This document shows, piece by piece, positions 43,697 through 62,813 of a DNA stretch of 64,000 bases. The DNA lies in NCBI GenBank assembly GCA_025765595.1, contig JAIVFH010000067.1, forward strand, positions 62,001-126,000, written 5' to 3'. The position numbers were made by a program, and so were the translations under genes. The stretch comes from Obelidium mucronatum. Its lineage: Eukaryota; Chytridiomycota; Chytridiomycetes; Chytridiales; Chytriomycetaceae. The notes beneath the pieces are model-generated. The model did no database searches. It was given only the letters and a program-made list of their open reading frames with translations, and was not told the origin of the DNA. Within the stretch, counting starts at the first letter, position 1, and every line of letters starts with the position of its first letter.

Positions 43697-46250
43697 TCAT
43701 CGACCGCGACCTCGGCCACCACCACGACCGCCACCCCTTCCGCCTCGTCCTCCACCGCCACCACGGCTTCCACCACGGCCTCCACCTCTGCCTCCACCAC
43801 GACCCCCCATTCCACCCACGGAACGCAGCCTAAGTTCTCCAACACCACGCTTTTTCCGCTTGTCATCTCCACCACTAATTTGGTGGTCTTCTCCTGATCG
43901 CATTCGGGATGGTCGTGCTCTGAAGGACGGTCTGAAAGTCATGGACTTGCCTCCAGCGGCGCCGGAAGACACGTTAAGAACTCCACGTCCCATACTGTTT
44001 GCTGAGTCGTTTTGAGATGCCCTGACTCGATCAGCGAATGAAGACTCTCCCTTATCCTTTGGATCCTTGAACTCGTACATCGAAGGACCGCCTTTCTTTT
44101 CAGGCTTATCATAAGTCACTTTAACGGTAGGTTTGCGTGGATCAAATTTGAACTTTGAAATGGCAGCTTCATCTTCAGAATCCAAGTCACTACCCATGAA
44201 ATCATCTGAGTCACGGTCGCGGTCGTTGTCATCGTCATCGGCGTCGTCATTTCTTGTGTCGTCATCCTTTTCCCACGCTTCCTCCACTTTTTTGAAGTTG
44301 GATAGTTTCGCACCCATGGTTTTGTTGAACACTTCCGAAGGGTGGTGCAATTTCCATTCTGAACTGTTTTCGTCAATCTGAAAGTCCTCATCTTCGAACA
44401 AGGACTTGAAACGAGAATCTTCCTTGATCTGAGAGGCATCAACTGCATCCTTCTTTTTGTTCTTTCCTCTCTTTTTCCTAGCTGCTTCTTCATCACTGTC
44501 TTCCTCTTCAACTTCCTCATCCTTCGACAAACGCAACGCAAGTCCAGCATTGACTCTGGGAAGCTTTCGTGACGCATGTATTCTTGTTTTCTTGTCTTTC
44601 TCCAGCTTTTCGGCGATACGCTTCTTTTTAAATTCTTCATATTCGAATGGATTCGCAATAGCTTTGGCCTTGTTGTACAAACGCAGATCAAGGAAGAATC
44701 CGTGCATGTAGGCTTTGAGAACGTTGGTTCCAATAAGATGGTCGAGGGCAAGACGAGATAACTCCTTGCGAGTGACGAATTTGTAGTCATCGTAGAGTGT
44801 CATGCCATTCGGGTTCTCTTCCAGTTCCTCCTGTTCAATAAATGTAAGTAAATTTAGAAGTTATCTTCGTCGCACGCACCGTAAGGTTGTCCAGGAATGG
44901 GCACCACTTTGGAGCTGGCCCTAATTGAGGCACATAGAATGTTTGGATTTGCACGCCTTCATTGGCAACAAAAACAAGACCCGAGTCATCTGGAATGCAG
45001 ACATCATTGATGTCATGTGGAGGTTCAATAGCCGTGAACAGTTTTCCCTGTAGACAAAATCGAAGTCAACATCGTTGAAACCCAAAATGTGTAATCAACG
45101 TACATCATCCTTATTCCAAATTCTGATCACTTTGGAGTCGGCACTGACGACATTTCCTGTAGGATGGAATGCCAGGGATTTGATGGGCAATCCATACTGG
45201 TGATCCTTGACAAGAAGGGGTTCCATCTTTCGCAAATCATATAGAAGGACATGCCCAGAAGCAGTACCAGCGACAAATGACAGACCATCATCATGGAATT
45301 CCAAAGTTGTTATTTCGGGGAAGCGTTCCAAATCACTCTCTGCATGTTGAATGAGGTATTTGGAGACATCCAACCGAGCAAGAGACCTCCGTTCATAAGG
45401 ATGCCAGAATTCCAGACAACCATCTTCTCCACCTAAGCCAATCAGCCCATGTGCAGGATTTATTTTAACCGTGTTGATGGCGTTGCTTGATGTCACAAAT
45501 GGGGTCATGAAGCGACCAAGATCTAGATTCAGTCGGTACAATTCACTGGAGCTTCCACAGACATACAAGTCACAATTGGGATGGTAATAGGCAAGGTCAC
45601 GTCCAAACTAATAAAGGTATCGTAAGTTCCTGCCTGATAATCCAATAGCATAGCAATCAAACCTTTGGGATTCGAGTTTTATAATGCATTCCGTATTGCG
45701 AGTGAAATTCGATTGTTCTGTCCGCCTGCAAATGAACACTCTTCGTCCAATCATCTGAAATAATCTCAAATGCTACGTTCTCGCACTCCGTGTGACGATC
45801 AAACTTCATTGCAAGCTCAGCAAGATCAAACACGCGCATTTGCGGTTTGTAAACACCTAATACATAATTGATTTAACGCAGAGATTCTTTGAATCAATAG
45901 GCTATTGTGCTATAGTAGTACCTGTTGCCATAATGTGCTTTCGATCCTTGGTGAACTTGAGCTTTAGTGACGCTTCGGGGAACTGGAAGTCCTGAATCAG
46001 CTCTATGCGCGAGCGATACTCTGCGAAGAACCGTCATACAAGTTAACAACCAAGGACAAGAAGACAGCAAACAACACACACCTAAGTCGTGCTTCAGGCT
46101 CTTTGAGGACCGCTTGGCAAGCCAGTCAGGAATCGCACTCTTGGCACCACTTGTCACAGAGTCTGTTTATTCGAGTCAGTTATGATGTTGGGCGATGACG
46201 CAAAGTAGCCACTTACAGATCTTGACATTGTTCTGATGCGTTACTTGCAT
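43697..46250 (-). CDS. ENP2: Nucleolar WD40 protein NOL10/Enp2, ribosome biogenesis
   Basis: Exons 46250-46217, 46162-46082, 46020-45922, 45856-45663, 45607-45104, 45047-44880 and 44830-43697 give 737 aa. The N-terminus (IPDWLAKRSSKSLK, then IELIQDFQFPEASLKLKFT) and the WD40 region (MATGVYKPQMRVFDL, KFDRHTECENVAFEI, GLGGEDGCLEFWHPYERRSL) follow NOL10/Enp2. The domain after it (FLDNLTEELEENPNG, YDDYKFVTRKELSRL) is also diagnostic. The C-terminal third is acidic, then ends in a long RGG/Gly-Arg tail, typical of nucleolar RNA-binding proteins. Enp2 is part of the 90S/SSU processome with Bfr2 and Lcp5. A splice acceptor-rich 3' half lacks introns. Confidence 0.95.
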
Positions 46251-46383
46251 TTTTTGTAATAAAAAAAAAAAAAGAAAGAAAGTCAGAGAATTTTTGTACA
46301 ACTTATTTATGTCAAAAACGCTTTGATCATTCATTGTCCAGATGTTTGATGTTTATTCACTTCTAAGTACTTTATTTGAATGC

Positions 46384-47306
46384 TTAAAACTCAATTTTGG
46401 ATGGAAAGAACTCTGCAATCAAATCCAGATAGTATTCTTTCACGCTATCAATGTCTATCAAGGATGCTGATTTGGAGTACAAATCATATTTGTTGAAAGA
46501 AAGGAGGTGTGGTAGCATGGCGCGATCAACATCATCAAGCAACCATTCGTACGCGCCTTCTTTATGCCATGCATAAAATGAATGAAAACGAATAATGTAT
46601 GCAGCTTCTGCTGGAACGTAATCTTTAACGATCTGAAACAGATATTCATCGTGGCCGTAGCTCATGTGAACATTTGATAACCCACAATTGGCCTGATATA
46701 TTCCAAGGCGAGGTCGTAGCTTCGGATCTTTTGTGTCGGGATTCTTCAAAAAGAATTGATGGTAAACAATTTTGTCGCTGAACGCGCATCCAACAGGAAA
46801 AGTATCCCCCTAATATCATGATGGGCTTAATACAGTATCGATGCTAGGACAGTGTCTTACCACAACAGACCACTGCTCAAACTTGTGAAAGCACAGCAAC
46901 TTTCCCAAATCATGAATCAGACATGCCAGCTGCATCCATCTGGATATTGCACCCGGTCAACAACATCGAAGAATTCAATCAATTTTCGCCGTCTTACCTC
47001 GGCTGATTGTCCTTACGTGCTGCTTCGGCACTCTGCAAGGCGTGCTGAGTTTGCGCATTCGATGTGTCAGGATCACTTTCTACTCTTCGTTTTACTCCGA
47101 CGCTACTTTGTAGTTAAGGTAATGCATGTACCGTCCACCAGTGAGTCTAAAAGCTCCAAAACCTCCCAGATCCCAAAAGTACCAAAGTGTTTTTGAGCCA
47201 TTTTCTCCTTTGTTTGTAAAACGTATTCGAGTGTTTGCTGCTCATGGTTTGCGGCATACAAAGCAGCCACTTGGGGAGGGGCTGCGTCGTATTCGCGAAA
47301 CGTCAT
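46384..47306 (-). CDS. MIOX: Inositol oxygenase (MIOX)
   Basis: Exons 47306-47132, 47079-46998, 46939-46861 and 46809-46384 give 253 aa. The di-iron HD-type ligand set is present: TQHALQSAEAAR, CLIHDLGKLL, NVHMSYGHDEYLF and FHSFYAWHKEGAYEWL. The N-terminus TFREYDA...QVAALYAANHEQQTLEYV also matches. The enzyme opens myo-inositol to D-glucuronate with O2. The ATG at 47306 is the first methionine; about 25 further codons upstream stay open but lack an ATG and a workable splice site. No other inositol-pathway gene is nearby. It is divergent from the hybrid kinase, with 462 bases between. Confidence 0.95.
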
Positions 47307-47768
47307 TTCAAAACTTTCTTTTCGACGTGTTTTGTGGGAAAAATGAAATTTTCCGAGTTTTTGAAATTTTCGATCCAGTTCTCACCGTGATGCTTTCCAT
47401 TTGGGTACATTGGGTGAAGAAGGCCATTTATAATCGAAGTCCATAGGCACCAGCACGGAATGCTCAAATGATTGTGGCTGATGTTCTAACATTGGGTCAG
47501 GTGTATTTTTCGAGCCGAGCACGTCCAGTTCTTTGTTGTTAAAGGACTCGGTTTTCGTCACTTTTGATTTCTGAGATTTATGTTAACTTCTCTTTCCGAC
47601 TTCAGAATAAATTAGCGAATTGGGAAAATCCAAATTTCATAGCACCCGTTCTATATTTGTTTGTGAAAATCTCTCACAAAGAACTCTTTCCCCCACACGC
47701 CAAACACACGGTGGGGTTGAATCTAGCGGTGACTCATAATTAGCCATTAATAATAGTGTTGGACAACC
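47307..47768. promoter_or_regulatory. Divergent intergenic region (MIOX / hybrid kinase)
   Basis: These 462 bases hold no supported gene. At 47730-47736 TGACTCA, the Gcn4/AP-1 site, lies 33 bases before the kinase start. Just upstream CCCCAC and GTGGGG form a short inverted pair around a 14-base loop. Function is not shown. Confidence 0.4.
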
Positions 47769-50700
47769 ATGCAAGATCACCCACATACGGCATCGTTGCC
47801 CAGGCTGTTTAGTGAAGCGGAAGGTGGCTGTCCTTTTCGGGCGGCAGTCACAAGTTCCAACGCCAGTATAAACAAAGCAAGTACCTATGCGATTCGGCCA
47901 GCTGAGTCGGGCGGCACAGTTGTATCATCTCTCGCTGATCTTGCTGATTCGACTTCGACTGGGCTTGGGGAAACAGGTTCAGCAACAACAAAGCAAAAAA
48001 TGAGTATAGGCCTAGAAAGCTCGATGGCATCGCGAAAGTCTCAAGGAGAACATGTAAAGTAAGTGATTTCAATCTCTATTTGATTGTCATCTCAACTGAC
48101 TCAATACTCCTTCGAAGGCTGCAATTCAACTCTTTACGCGAAGAGTGCGCCATTATCGGAAATGGTATTCAACGCTCTCAAGAGCAAGTGCTAAAGAAGA
48201 AGGAGGAGGCTTTTATGCTCGGTCGCAATGAAACAGAGATTACCCAGCTCAAAAGTCACCAGAACAAAGAAATTATGCAGAAAAAGGCAGCATTCGAAGA
48301 ATTTATTTCTTCAAAAATGGGAAGTAAACGTTACAAGGCGTTGAATCGCAGCTTCTTTGCAGAATCCAAGTTGCGAGATTTGAAAATCTCTCAACAAGTT
48401 TCAAACTCTACCCTTGCCAGTCATGTATGCTGCTATGCACACTAGTTTTGAACCTTTCTTTCATAAATATTAAATTTCAAATAGATGCAAGAAGTTATGC
48501 AAGAGAACCGTGATGAGTTTGAGGAGACTTTGGCACATATGGAAGAGTTGCAGGCAAAGGAGTGCAAGAGTCTTGTCGACAATCAAGAAGCTCGAAGCAA
48601 AACAGAACAAGCTATATATGATCTAGAAATTAGCCCTTTTACTGATGAAATGCGGGCTGTGCTGTTGAAACGATATTTAGTGAAGGGCAACCATCAGCAT
48701 GTGATTGATAAAAAATTATTGGACCAGCTGCGTGAAATCCAAGCGAGAAAAGTTAGAAACATTAAGGAGCTGTTTGATTTTAAGTTGAGTGGCTAACACA
48801 GTGGTTCCCTTCTCTGAGCTTTGTTTAGACTTGTTTGCACGAATGAAATGTTCCACTTAAAAACTCGCCAGCAAGATTCGCTGCATGAATTGGATATCAA
48901 AACATACCGAGAAAGAAAAAACGAAAAGGAGTCTCTGATTGCAATGAAGGAAGCCTATCGATTCAAAAAGTTTGAGGAGGCGCATCAAACGGATTTGCGG
49001 AAACTCTTGGATCGCCATAGGATCCAAATATATAATTTAATTGGACAACATGCTGCCAGGTATTTGCTTTATATCAGCGACTTGAATCGTTGATTATCGA
49101 CACAATAGAGTTACCGATGCTCAAACATCTGGAGGCTGGCAAGTAAATCTGAGCCTTAACTCATGGAGTGAAGCGTTTGCTAGCGATAATGGAATGTCCA
49201 TGTACGGTTCTGATGGTTCCTTGTTTTCAAGTACTTCGCGGGTGGCCAGCATCTCATCCGTGGATATCCGCACCTCAACGATTTCCGGCGATGGCCTGAA
49301 CGGAACAGCCTCATGCGAATCCGCCAGCGGACTTTCATACAATAGCTCCTCTAATGAAAAAAGATCGATTACCGAACCGCTTAAACTTGCGGAAGAGAAG
49401 ATCAAATCTCTCAAAGCAAGACATAAGGAGCTTCGCGCAAGGATGCTTGTCGAACAAGCCGATGAAATGACAAATTTGCAGGAATATCAACGGCAGAAGT
49501 TGGGCGAAATGAAGCAAATGCATGAATTTGACATGGCCCAGCTGCTTCGCCAGCACGAACACGAAGTTTTGGAGCTACGAGCAATTCACGATCGAGAAAT
49601 TGCGATGGAGCAAAGCATTCACGATGCTGAGGGAGAAATTCTTACGGAACGAAGAATTTTGAGCAGTGTTTTGGATTCTGTTATTGATGGTTTGTGATTG
49701 TTTCTGTAATTGTTTTCTGAATTCGTGAAATTGATACAATTTGCAGGAATTATCATTATTGATACTTCTGCTATTATTAAGCGAGTCAACTCTGCCTGTG
49801 AAACTATATTTGAATATAAAGCGGAGGAGATTGTTGGCAAAAACGTCAATATTTTGATGCCCCAACATATTGCAGTGAGACACAATGAAATCATTGCCAA
49901 CTATCTCAGAACTGGTGTTAAAAACGTGATTGGCACTGGTAGACGCTTGATGGGACGCAAAAAGAGTGGCGAAATGTTTAACATTCACTTGTCTGTGACT
50001 GAAGTCAAACAAGAAGGAGTTCACTTATTTACTGGGGTCATTCGTGACATAACTAACGAATCTATGCAAGAAGAAATGAATAGAGAACAGCAAAAGAAAG
50101 CCGAGGATATTCGCTCAATGACTCTCCACAATGAGAAAAAGAGGGCAGATGAAGCAGAGCAGTCTAAAAAGCAACAAGAGCGATACATTGACATGGTTAT
50201 ACATATAATTTTCCATGGCAACCTTATCTGACCCGAGATAAACAACAGATTTGTCACGAAATTCGCAACCCCTTGAATGGAATTCAAAACAACAACGAAC
50301 TTCTCATGGACTTGCTGCAAGATTTATCCCAAAAACTCAATGAATCCAAGAACTTTGACAGCAAAATGAAAGAATTTGTGGAAGCTGGAAACAACGCTGT
50401 GGCATCAATCAAATTATGTGCAAAGCATCAAAAGACAATTGCGGACGATGTGCTTAATATGTCCAAATTAAGGTAGAAAACCGTATTCCCTGTGAAAGCA
50501 AAAATTTGAACTTACGCATCATAGCATGAGTCTAATTCGAGTCAGCACAACAACTCCATTCGATCCAATTAATTTAATCAAAACCATATTCGACACGTTC
50601 TCTGTCGAGGCAAAGAAGAAAGATATTGAACTCACAATGAACATCAAATCGGGATTGCAAAACGTTGCATTGAAGCAATCTCAAAGCCTTGCTGGAGATC

Positions 50701-51657
50701 CCGCCAGGTTGTCTCAAGTCATGATAAACTTGATTTCCAACTCGATCAAGTTCACAGAAAACAGAAGTGTTCGAAAAATCACGATTGAAATTGACGCAGT
50801 GGAGCCAACGGAGGAAGAAGAAGATAAGGGAATTGTTATTCTCCAATATTCTGTAATCGATACGGGAATTGGAATGAGTGATTCGGAACAGGCAATGTTG
50901 TTCCAACAATTCAATCAGGCTTCTTATAAGACCTACGGCGATGGGGGCTCTGGACTCGGTCTTTACATCTCCAAGGAGTTGATTGCATTGATGGGAGGTA
51001 CTATTAAAGTGAGAAGCAAACAAGGGAAGGGCACTTCCATGACTGTTACCGTGAAAACAACAAAATTGGAGGCCACCTGTGACGAAAATTATTCCGTATC
51101 TGTTCCTGAAGTCGCTCCATCACCAAGAATTGAGTCTCATGAAAAGAAAAGTCTTTCAAAGTCTCAGAAGAGACCAGTTCTCATTGTTGGTAAGTAAGAT
51201 ACTTCCCAGAAACGAATTAGCTTACAACTCATGCAATTAGATGACAACAAAATCAACCGGAAAGTACTGCGAGCACATTTAGAACGATCTGAGTACGTGT
51301 GTGAAGAAGCTTGTGACGGGAGTGAGGCCGTGGAAGCTTACAAACAAAATCCTGAGAAATACTGTCTCATTTTAATGGTTAGAAAACTTCGTCGTCCTAT
51401 TTCCTGAATTGATTTTTGGACATTTTTTCTTTGTAAAGGATTTGGAAATGCCTATAATGGACGGCTTAACTGCAACAAAGACCATTCGGGATTTTCCACA
51501 ACAACCATCAACACCACTCCCCATTATAGCAGTGACGGGAAATGCACGCTCTGATCCCGAACACAGCCCAGCAAAGTTTGGAATGTCGGGAGTCTTACTC
51601 AAGCCGTTCACCAGACAAGAGTTATTAGACATTCTTGCAATTCACCTCAAAGCTTAA
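47769..51657 (+). CDS. PAS-containing hybrid histidine kinase
   Basis: Exons 47769-48058, 48118-48424, 48485-48783, 48829-49059, 49109-49689, 49747-50195, 50249-50472, 50525-51189, 51241-51377 and 51439-51657 give 1133 aa. Residues 100-560 are a long, charged, mostly coiled-coil region. A PAS domain (about 570-690) has SVIDGIIIIDTSAIIKRVN...GKNVNILMP and LTGVIRDIT-like FTGVIRDIT. The H-box HEIRNPLNG has its phospho-His at about 722. The ATPase shows MINLISNSIKFT, DTGIGMS and GDGGSGLGLYISKEL. The receiver has the DD pair after LIV, the phospho-Asp in LMDLEMPIMDG (about 1062), and the Lys in LLKPF. No membrane segment is seen, so a soluble sensor is likely. Eukaryotic hybrid kinases act through an HPt protein to control HOG-type MAPK or transcription. 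Confidence 0.94.
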
Positions 51658-51706
51658 AGATTAATATTATTCACCTCCTTTATTTTCCCTCAATAAATGA
51701 TTCCTT

Positions 51707-58243
<6,537 letters not shown>

Positions 58244-58443
58244 ATTTGTTAACTTATTTTATTGCCAAAATAATAAAATTAAAAAAAAAAAGATAAAGGT
58301 TTAATAATAAAATAGAAAAGTGAAATTTTCTCCTTTTTTTTTTTCCTTTCCCTCACTTATTTTGTTTTACGAAACTCAAAACACGCGATGCTTTTCCTCC
58401 TCATTTGTCAACCCCCAGCGAAATTGTAACAAGTTAAAAATTA

Positions 58444-59936
58444 TCATCTCCTGTCTCGACTCCTTTCACTATTTTGTGGAGGACTTCTTGCTGCCGAGGA
58501 ATATCTACCACCACTTCCACCACTTCTTTTACTTCTTTCTTTCGACAATGCAGAACGAGGACTCGGCGACCGCATTCGTCGATATGAGGGCCGCTCAATT
58601 GGCCGTCCCATTTCTTCTCTTTCTCTTCTCTGTTCTGTTTGGTAACGCGAATCGACAGGAATCTCCCGCCTTGGAGAAGGCGATCGCCTTCTAATATCAC
58701 GGTAACCACCACCACTACCACCACCATCGCCCGCCCCACGACGCAACAAGCTGCTATTGGACAACCCTGGAGATCGATTCCGCCCGTCTTCCCTACTATT
58801 ATCGTCTTTCCATCCAGTGTATCGATCATCTCCACCCCGGACACCACCAACGCGATACCCACGGTAATCCTCTTCATCACGACCACCAGCAAACGACGTT
58901 GACGGTAAGGAAGAAGCGAGAGGATCGTGTTGACGCTTGACAGGATCCATCATCAAATGGCGTGGAGGAGAAAGCGGGGCCCGTTGAGGAGGAGGACGAA
59001 CAGGAGGAGGAGAAAATGAGCGATCCCTTACTTCTTGTCTTTCAGTTGCAGCATGCGGTGATGGACGGTAGTGGTCATCAAAAGCTGCAGGAATATCACT
59101 ACCGTTCCTGTGAGACTTTGATGATGATGAACCAAAATCAGTATAGCCGCCATCATCGTCCATTCGACTTCGCTTCATTCCTCGCTCTTCTCGATAACGC
59201 GAATAGGTATCGCCGTTTTCTTGTCGTCTGGCCTCTTCTTCTCGCTTATACGGGAGCTGTGACGGGGAACGATGGCGGTGGTTTCTGTCGGAATCAAAAG
59301 GTGGCGGGCTTCGGTTTCTGATTTCCTGAGCACCATGACGTCTATCTTCGGGAAAGCGACTGTATGATCGCCTCGACGACGACGAACGTGGTGGTGACTC
59401 GTGTCGCTGGGCAGAGCCGTTCAAGTGACCAGTCACACTTGCGGCAGAAGAAGATTGGATTCTATCGTCTTCATGTGATCTTGAAATATGGCTTGAGATT
59501 GGTGGTGGTGGAGGAGAACGGTCTCGGCGATATTGTTGTGAATTGGAACTATAACGAGACGGTGGGGGCGGTGAACGGCGAAGATTCCGTGAATTCAACG
59601 TACTAGAATCTGATCTATCTGCTGAATGCTCTGCACGGAGGCGTTGTGGTGGGTATTGTTGTTCTGAAATTGAGGCTGGCGAACGACCTCGCACTGTATC
59701 ATTCCGCAATTCATCATCTTTTCTGATATCCCGAGGAGATTGCGGTCGTTGGTGGCTGCTACGGATGGGGCTTGCACTTCTAGCGGGCTGAACTGGTTTG
59801 GGACCATCATCCTCAATTCCCAACATTCGCATGCGCTCTGAGTTAAAGAATCCGGACACCGGACCACCAGTGTTGATTGAGGCAACGGGTTGCGGTTGCG
59901 GCTGTGGCTGCGGCTCTTGCTGTTGCCGTTGCTCCC

Positions 59937-59972
<36 letters not shown>

Positions 59973-60586
59973 CAGGCTGGTTTGCTTTTGCATAGGCAGC
60001 GCGCACTTTGATTGGATCCGAGTTTGCGCCCGAACCAAACTTTGGGCGTTGCTGCTGCTGGCGCCTTTGCTGGCGCTGCTGCGGCTGTTGGCGTGGCGCC
60101 AGCGGCTGCATGCGCTCCTCGGGCTCGAGCGCAAGCAGCCGCAGCCGCTCCGAATGCACGACAGGGCCTGCGGCAGCGGCGCCTCTGTCGGCGCCGCGCC
60201 GCGGATCGGCGGCAGCGACGGCGGCGGCGGCGTCCTCGGCCACTTCGCCGTCTTCCACCGCCGCATCGCCCGCATCGCCGGCGGCCGCCGCAAAGGCCAC
60301 GCGCACCGTTGCGCCGTCGATCGAGCCGCCGTCCGTCTTCGCAAGCGTGCGCTGAGCCTCGTCCGCCGAAAAGAACTCGATGCGCGCCGTGTGGTGGTCC
60401 GGAGCAAGGCGGATGCTGGCCGGTGCTGCAACGCACGAGAACACCTCGTGGAGCTGCACATGTGGGGGAAATATAACAATTGCATGCGTCAGTTGCTTCG
60501 TTCGTCCTGCCTCTATTGGTTCTTACGTGGTGGCGATTGACCCGCGACGTCAAGTTGGTTACTTCGAGTGTGGTTGACGATGGCAT
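58444..60586 (-). CDS. RRM protein with long Ser/Arg/Asp-rich (SR-like) tail and poly-Gln
   Basis: Exons 60586-60527 and 60453-58444 give 689 aa. Residues 1-75 are an RRM: TTLEVTNLTSRVNRHH (RNP2), LHEVFSCVAAPASIRL and HTARIEFFSADEAQRTL (RNP1-like). Next come an Ala-rich stretch, a Gln-rich region with a CTG/CAG-encoded run (59939-59973) and about 450 residues rich in Arg, Ser, Asp and Pro with many RS, SP and RD pairs. The layout suggests an mRNA-binding splicing or export factor in nuclear speckles. I cannot name an orthologue. Exon 1 and the RRM half of exon 2 are GC-rich; the tail is not. Confidence 0.85.
59939..59973. repeat. CTG/CAG repeat coding poly-Gln
   Basis: About eleven consecutive triplets read Gln on the coding strand and lie in a wider Gln/Arg/Pro-rich region of the RRM protein. 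Confidence 0.9.
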
Positions 60587-60679
60587 CAGATGCACAATAA
60601 AAAAATTATAGCAAAAGCGAATAATAATAAATGGCAACGTAAAATACATTTAATGCAATTGGGGAAAGGGGTGGATAGT

Positions 60680-61791
60680 TCACTTCTTTTTTGGCTTCCC
60701 GTTAATCTTGGAAATATCCCGGTTGACCTTGTCGACTCGATCTCGAACCATGTCCGTTTTATCGTTGATACTTCGAATGTGAGTCGTCTGGCTCTCAATC
60801 TCCTGACCCATAGTTTGGCCCATCATCTTCAATCGCTGCAAAGCAGACGAAACTTCATCCAAGTTGCTATCAATCTCTTCTTCAAGCTCATCTCTGTCCA
60901 AGCCATCGGGAGTGGAGTAACTATTTCCGTAGCCGCCTCCGCCTACACCACTTCTGCCTCCACCACTTCTACTTCCTCCATTTCCGCGATAGTCTCTGTC
61001 TCCACGATCTCGTTCCCGGTCCCCACGTTCCCCTCTCACATCACGACTACTTCCGCCATTGGACCCACTGTAGTAGCCTCCACCGTTTCTGACGTTTTCA
61101 CGCCTCTCAGCGTCTCTTCGTTCATTTTCAGCCATTTCAGCCTTATATTTCTCTTCGGCAGCGGCCGCCTTCTTGGATGCACCAAATGTGGGCATGAAGA
61201 ACCAACGGTTTAACGCCTTGAGCTCGCCAGCCTTTGCTTCAGATATTTTGGCGTGACCATCAGCCGCATCCAATCGATGTTCAATGCGGTGCAGTTGTTC
61301 TGAAAAAAACGTAAAAAAGGGTAAGCTGGGATGATCCACCTCGTTTTGGAATTTTGATCACATACCACTCTGTTGGTTCAGCTGGTTCATGCTTCGGCCC
61401 GCCAGCTCTTCCGCCTCCCGTGCCTTTTGCAGGGCACGCCGGGTGGTGTTGACGGAGTCGTTCTGCACGGCGCGGGTCTTTCTGGCGAGCCAGCCTTCGT
61501 CGTCTGGCGTTGCGTTCTGTCTTAGAACAACAAGGACAAAAACAACAAAGAAAACAAAACGCAGGGCGCACCGTGGTTCTCGTCCTCCTCGTGCACATTC
61601 TCCCAGCCGGCGTAGCGCGCACTGCCACCGCTGCGCTGCTGCTCCTCAGCCGCCGCCGCCGCCTGCGCCCACTTGCCGCTGCCGCTGTTGCCGCTGTTGC
61701 CGCTGCCGCTTCCGTTATAGTTGCGGTCGCGCGATCGCGAGCGGCCGCTGCGGCTGCCGCCGTTGCTGTGGTTGTTGTAGCGGTAACTCAT
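60680..61791 (-). CDS. SEC9: SNAP-25/Sec9-type Qbc SNARE
   Basis: Exons 61791-61572, 61503-61366 and 61299-60680 give 325 aa. A Gly/Ser/Arg-rich N-terminus precedes the first SNARE helix (RAVQNDSVNTTRRALQKARE, AEELAGRSMNQLNQQSEQLH). A Gly/Arg/Asp-rich linker with RGERGDRERDRGD follows, then the second helix (LEEEIDSNLDEVSSALQRLKMM, GQEIESQTTHIRSINDKTDM). The order and spacing are those of Sec9/SNAP-29, which drive exocytosis at the plasma membrane. There is no membrane anchor or Cys cluster. The first intron could also end at 61519 with another donor; the version given uses the stronger sites and stays in phase. The first two exons are GC-rich. Confidence 0.9.
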
Positions 61792-61979
61792 TTTCCGCCT
61801 TGTTTTGTCGAATGAAACACGGAACAAGGAAACAAGTGGAAACCAAACGAAATAAGGACGAGGCGTCTGTCTTTGCAATTATTATTATTGCTCTTTTACA
61901 CCTCCACCGAATCATCCATTTAAATCTCTTTTTTTACTGCACGAAAATTGTCAACAGTAAAAGTTGTGTCTTTCATATC
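61792..61979. promoter_or_regulatory. Divergent promoter region (Sec9 / activator 3)
   Basis: These 188 bases separate divergent start codons. They are AT-rich toward the activator side and have no clear motif. Confidence 0.45.
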
Positions 61980-62780
61980 ATGTTTGTTCGACCTCTTCCG
62001 TGCTTTCGATGCCGCCACTATCGACGAAAGTGCAGTCTCAACAAACCCACTTGCGATCGATGTGCCAGATTGGGCCACGTCTGCGAATACCCCCCTTTGC
62101 CAATGAAGTCTACAACGCCAAGAGGAAGGAAAAAACACACAACCCCATCCGGCTTGCCATCTCCCGCTGCATCCTCTTCACCCGCAACTTGCGCTGTGGT
62201 GCAGATGGACTCAGCAAACGCACCAGACCCGATTAGTCATCCACTTCAACAAGCACACAAGGGGTTGCACCAACCTCAGCCTTTGATTGAACAGTGCGCC
62301 AAACTATTTGATACTTGCTTGCAAACGTTGGAAGAAAACAACTGGACCCCACGTGACAAATCGACTGTATGCAAGACGCCAAATCAATCTGTATTGAATC
62401 ATGTCATCACTGTTTCAGAAACCTCTCTGATGGATGAGCAAGAAATAACTTCATGGGAATGTTGGAGTATACAGCATCCGGATTTAATTGCAACACTGGA
62501 GGAATATTTCCTTGTTCTTAACGCCAGTACTCTTCACGGAGCCAATCTGCCAATTTTCTTTTCCTTTGATGGGGATCACTTTCTCAGCACCTTTTTTCAG
62601 CAGCCTCCTTTTTTTCGATTGATTCAATGCGCCATGAGTGCTGTAAAACTGGGTTCCGACGCAGTTGCACGAAACTTTTATTCAAGGGCGAGAAAGGCCT
62701 GTATTCGAGCCTTGAATCACAAACCAACATATTACGTAGTGCAAAGCTTATATACTCTTGTCTTGTTTATTCGATGTGAG

Positions 62781-62813
<33 letters not shown>

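Noticed and set aside
47307..47385. N-terminal extension of inositol oxygenase
   Set aside because: The frame stays open for about 25 codons upstream of 47306 but has no ATG, and a short upstream ATG exon ending in GTGAGA cannot be joined in phase.
59890..60540. Plus-strand GC-rich frames over the RRM protein start
   Set aside because: They mirror the Ala- and Gln-rich coding repeats on the minus strand, where the RRM reads correctly and splices in phase.
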